Positions 61,093 through 64,000 of a stretch of DNA of 64,000 bases are shown in pieces. The notes beneath the pieces were generated by a model. That model did not search any database. It had not been told where the DNA came from and saw only the letters and a list, made by a program, of their open reading frames with translations. Each line of letters opens with the position of its first letter. Position 1 is the stretch's first letter. The position numbers and the translations under genes were made by a program. The DNA comes from Nilaparvata lugens. Its lineage: Eukaryota > Arthropoda > Insecta > Hemiptera > Delphacidae. The stretch lies in assembly GCF_014356525.2 (NCBI RefSeq), contig NC_052518.1, forward strand, positions 97,661,932 to 97,725,931, given 5' to 3'.

Positions 61093-62114
61093 TTGCTATA
61101 CTATCATTGTAATCAATTTACAAATCCAGTTTCACAAACAATCAATTCAATCCCAAACCCAATTAAAGTAATTGATTTAGATAATGAAAGTGGTTTGACA
61201 ATGTTACTTAGATATTGTCTCAAAAGTTTTCCTTTTCATAGGTCTTCTTTATTGAATCTCTCTCCGTCCCGTTTCTCCTTGTCATACCTGATTCAGCCTT
61301 ACTTTCTCCGCTACTTCTAAGATGTTTCTCCATTCCGCTTCACCTTCTTTTTCTTTATCACACGCTCTGCGCTCTTCTTCACAATCGTTTTTCTCACTTT
61401 TTACATGTTTCACTTCTCAGCTCACCCTCTTGATGTTTTATTGTTTTGCAAAGTATTTTCTTCCCCCTGTTTTGAGTTTCAACTGATATTTTTTATTCTT
61501 CTCATCTCTGCTATGGTAAGCTTGTCCCTTTTTCCAAAGTACCAACTAGTAACAATAACGTTTCAGGAAACAGGGAGTGCCGATGAGTGAGATGATGTGC
61601 TTTGTCTTTTGTCTCCCTCGTTTCTGTATGATACCAATGTAGGTAAAGTCTGTTCACGGTCAATAGAGATGTTTTCGAAGAAGGAAGGAAGCTTGGAGCA
61701 CGGATTAGAGAAACATAATTTATTGGGGTATGTTGTTCCTATTATCTGTGCTTGGAGGCTGTAAACACGTTTTGCAAAACACCCCACTTCTGTATTATCA
61801 CCACCCAAACATCTCACTTGGGACTTGGTCCCTCGCACCCTCAACGTTTCAACATTAGCTACGGTGCAATATTCTGCACTTTTCCCCTCTTTGTGATCTT
61901 GATCCGACTCAGACTCCTGGAGCCTCGATTTCTTTGTCAGACGTTTTTGAATTTTTTCTTGATTCGACTCACAGACTTTCAAGTTGTACTCATTCTCAAC
62001 GAAAACTATACTTTTTAAAAATAATGGTATTTACTTAAATTCAATATTGATAAAATACATGCTAATATTTTTTCGCGAATTTTTGCTCTGCTGAGCATGA
62101 TGTCCATGACAGTT
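61093..62114. other. Unassigned sequence between two MITEs
   Basis: Two open frames over 61563-62018 on opposite strands lack any family resemblance. I list no gene. Confidence 0.4.
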
Positions 62115-62725
62115 CTACAGTGAGGTCCACGTTATAATGGCAGTGTTTGAGTAGCAATGCTATTGCTATCCTTGTCTATCATCCAACAAAGCGGATAGCG
62201 CTATCTCTTTCTCGCTTTGCTCTGTTGCCAGATCATCCTTTAACAATATAGAGTTTATTAATTAACAAAATATTTCATATTAACTATGAAAGTTCATTAT
62301 GAAATTATTGAAAAGTATAATTTCTTGCTTAATAAAATTGTAGTTGTAGTTATATTATAATTGTAGTTACAAACAAAAATGAACCGTTAATAGTATAACA
62401 AAAATTTGATTGCTTGTGGAATTGGATTTGGAATTGATTATTGACTATCTCTTTCTCGCTTTGCTCTGTTGCCAGATCGTCCTTTAACAATAAAGAGTTT
62501 ATTATTTAACAAAATATTTCATATTAACTATGGAAATGTATTATGAAATTATTGAAAAGTATAATTTCTTGCTTGATAAAATATTAATATTGATTATTTT
62601 AAACGAGAAGGAACATAGTCAAACCTATATCAGCTTCCGTCTATAGAAGGCATTGACAAGACAGAGGATCGGCAACGTTGTTCTGCAATCTTTCTTTATT
62701 GCCAATAACGTGGACCACACTATAG
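62115..62725. mobile_element. MITE of the same family (copy 2), with internal duplication
   Basis: Begins CTACAGTGAGGTCCACGTTATAATGG and ends AACGTGGACCACACTATAG. 611 bp. A block of about 130 bp (CTATCTCTTTCTCGCTTTGCTCTGTTGCC...) occurs at about 62200 and again at about 62446. The left half matches the reverse complement of copy 1's right half. Confidence 0.82.
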
Positions 62726-63924
62726 GTTAGTACTTCGAGGGTAATACAGGGGATAATGATAGATGAATGGAAGCTAGGGAGTTGGATGGCCTCCAAACCA
62801 AGTGATTTTTATTTTCTATATCTTTCTTTTAATTCTATGTTGAATGGTTGCTTTGTTAATATTGTTTGTGTAATTTATCTCGGTTCCTCATTGCATGTAT
62901 GATACTTTGAGTAATCCATTTCTTTATTGGTCTGTTTTTGTGGGATAACTTTATTATAGTGGTTCTTTTATTAAGAAGTTCTGTGAATGTTTTTGAAAAC
63001 AATTCAACAGTGTGATCAATATTATGATTTTCATTGAATATGTAATTCCAGTTTTCATTTTCAAAATCAGAGTTTAAACCAATGTAATCCACTTTTTTCA
63101 AACTATGTTCAACCCCAATGGGGTTTCTGTTATTATTATTTTTTTTATTATTATTGTGTGAGATGTGGAGTGATGTACTAAAATGGTCAGTTATTGCAGT
63201 TTTCCAAATAATTCCTTTTACTTCATTTTTTGATTTTATAGTCTTTAAAGAATATATGATCTAGGCAACTACTGGAATTGTTTTGTATCCTTGTAGGCTT
63301 ATTAATAAAAGATTTATATCCTTTCAATTGAAGATTATATAGGTATTCATCTATCAATCGGTCTCTACCAAGTAGATCAATGTTTATGTCGCCAATTATA
63401 ATTTTACAGCAATCAATGTATAAATTATCTAAGCATGAGTCCAGACCATTGATAAACCCATTTATTTTTAACGATGGGGATCTATAGAGTCCTACAATTA
63501 TGAATTTTCTACTTGCAATGACACAATTAACAATAATAGAATTCGCTTCGTCAATCGTAGCTTTTATCTCATCGTACTTGATAGAGTTATCTATGAACAT
63601 ACAAGGACCATCGCTTCTCGAATATCTTGCCATTTTATCAATCCTAATATAACCATTCAATTCATAAATCTTACTATCACACTCATCCATGATCCAAGTT
63701 TCGGACAATAATATTATTTGATATTTAATTTTTGATTCATACAAGTAACAAGAAAATTGTTCAAAATTTTTCCGCATACTCCTTATATTCATGTGCAGAA
63801 TATTAATACTGTCATTTAGGCCTATATTACAATTAGTTAATGCTTGTAAATCAAAGAAGTCATCTATTTCCAACGTTTCATAATGCTCAATGTGATTATA
63901 ATAATCTAATTCATGAGAAATCAT
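62726..63924 (-). pseudogene. LINE ORF2 N-terminal fragment (endonuclease and RT linker)
   Basis: Minus strand. 63223-63924 encodes an APE endonuclease of the CR1/Jockey type with NIRSMRKNFEQF, LLSETWIMDE, GLYRSPS, IIGDINIDLLG and SCLDHIF. After a frameshift near 63222 the linker continues to 62856 (RPIKKWITQSIIHAMRNRDKLHKQY), which matches the start of the RT part of the LINE in P1 (KPLKKWITPSLVNAIRERDKL). RT itself is absent. ORF2 start by comparison: M at 63924 (MISHELDYYN; the P1 LINE begins MSVLECDDDL). The rest of the element lies outside the window or is lost. Confidence 0.85.
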
Positions 63925-64000
63925 ACCTATGAAAAATTATAATGTAACAACAGAAAGTAATACGGTAATAAAATAATAAAATTACTGTAAAAAAAAGAAA

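Noticed and set aside
61563..61982. 139-codon minus-strand frame
   Set aside because: No family resemblance, overlapped by an equally open frame on the other strand, no promoter or splice context.
1..64000. tRNA or rRNA genes
   Set aside because: No cloverleaf-consistent A and B boxes or rRNA motifs noticed; the tRNA-like 20-mer at 34214 is a retrotransposon primer site.

Overview
This is eukaryotic, almost certainly arthropod, DNA. It is AT-rich and full of microsatellites and mobile elements. Genes have spliceosomal introns and initiator-like TCAGT start sites, and I see no convincing host gene. The MITE ends and the CA-rich repeat tail look to me like families abundant in planthopper (Hemiptera) genomes, but that species guess is from memory and weak.

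Layout. 1-1480 is tandem repeat and GAA microsatellite. 1482-35692 is one Ty3/Gypsy retrotransposon on the minus strand: 5' LTR 34235-35692, gag, protease, RT, RNase H, integrase, a baculovirus-F-like env, and a truncated 3' LTR. It is split between RT and RNase H by a 25.6 kb Polinton/Maverick (here P1, 5325-30947), and P1 is itself split by a CR1/Jockey-type LINE (about 18079-23495). This is a three-level nest. After a short spacer comes a second Polinton (P2, 37039-51242, 14.2 kb) with AG...CT ends and a perfect 6-bp target duplication GTTTAA. 51249-64000 holds repeats, tandem arrays, a foldback-like element, two related MITEs and two LINE fragments, with no gene I would defend as host.

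How the Polinton genes fit together. Both Polintons carry the same minus-strand block: fibre-like coiled coil, DUF8207-like protein, FtsK/HerA-type packaging ATPase, retroviral-type integrase with chromodomain, and protein-primed family B DNA polymerase. P1 also has a plus-strand virion block: phospholipase A2/arginine-rich protein, adenain-like protease, penton-like minor capsid protein and double-jelly-roll major capsid protein. P1 is therefore virus-like (adintovirus-like). P2 has no recognisable capsid, penton, protease or PLA2 gene but keeps the packaging ATPase. Both carry BIR (IAP-type) zinc-finger genes and small proteins near the right end that look related to each other (possible OB fold).

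State of decay. The Gypsy ORFs have several in-frame stops. P1 has a polymerase frameshift at a TAC microsatellite, a stop in the protease and the LINE insertion. P2 has a polymerase frameshift and stops in the coiled-coil gene. The most interesting points are the capsid-less P2 beside a capsid-bearing P1, the BIR genes (one lying antisense inside an intron), a fusion of an uncharacterised conserved domain with a BIR-like finger, and an ORF lying inside only one arm of the P2 terminal repeat.
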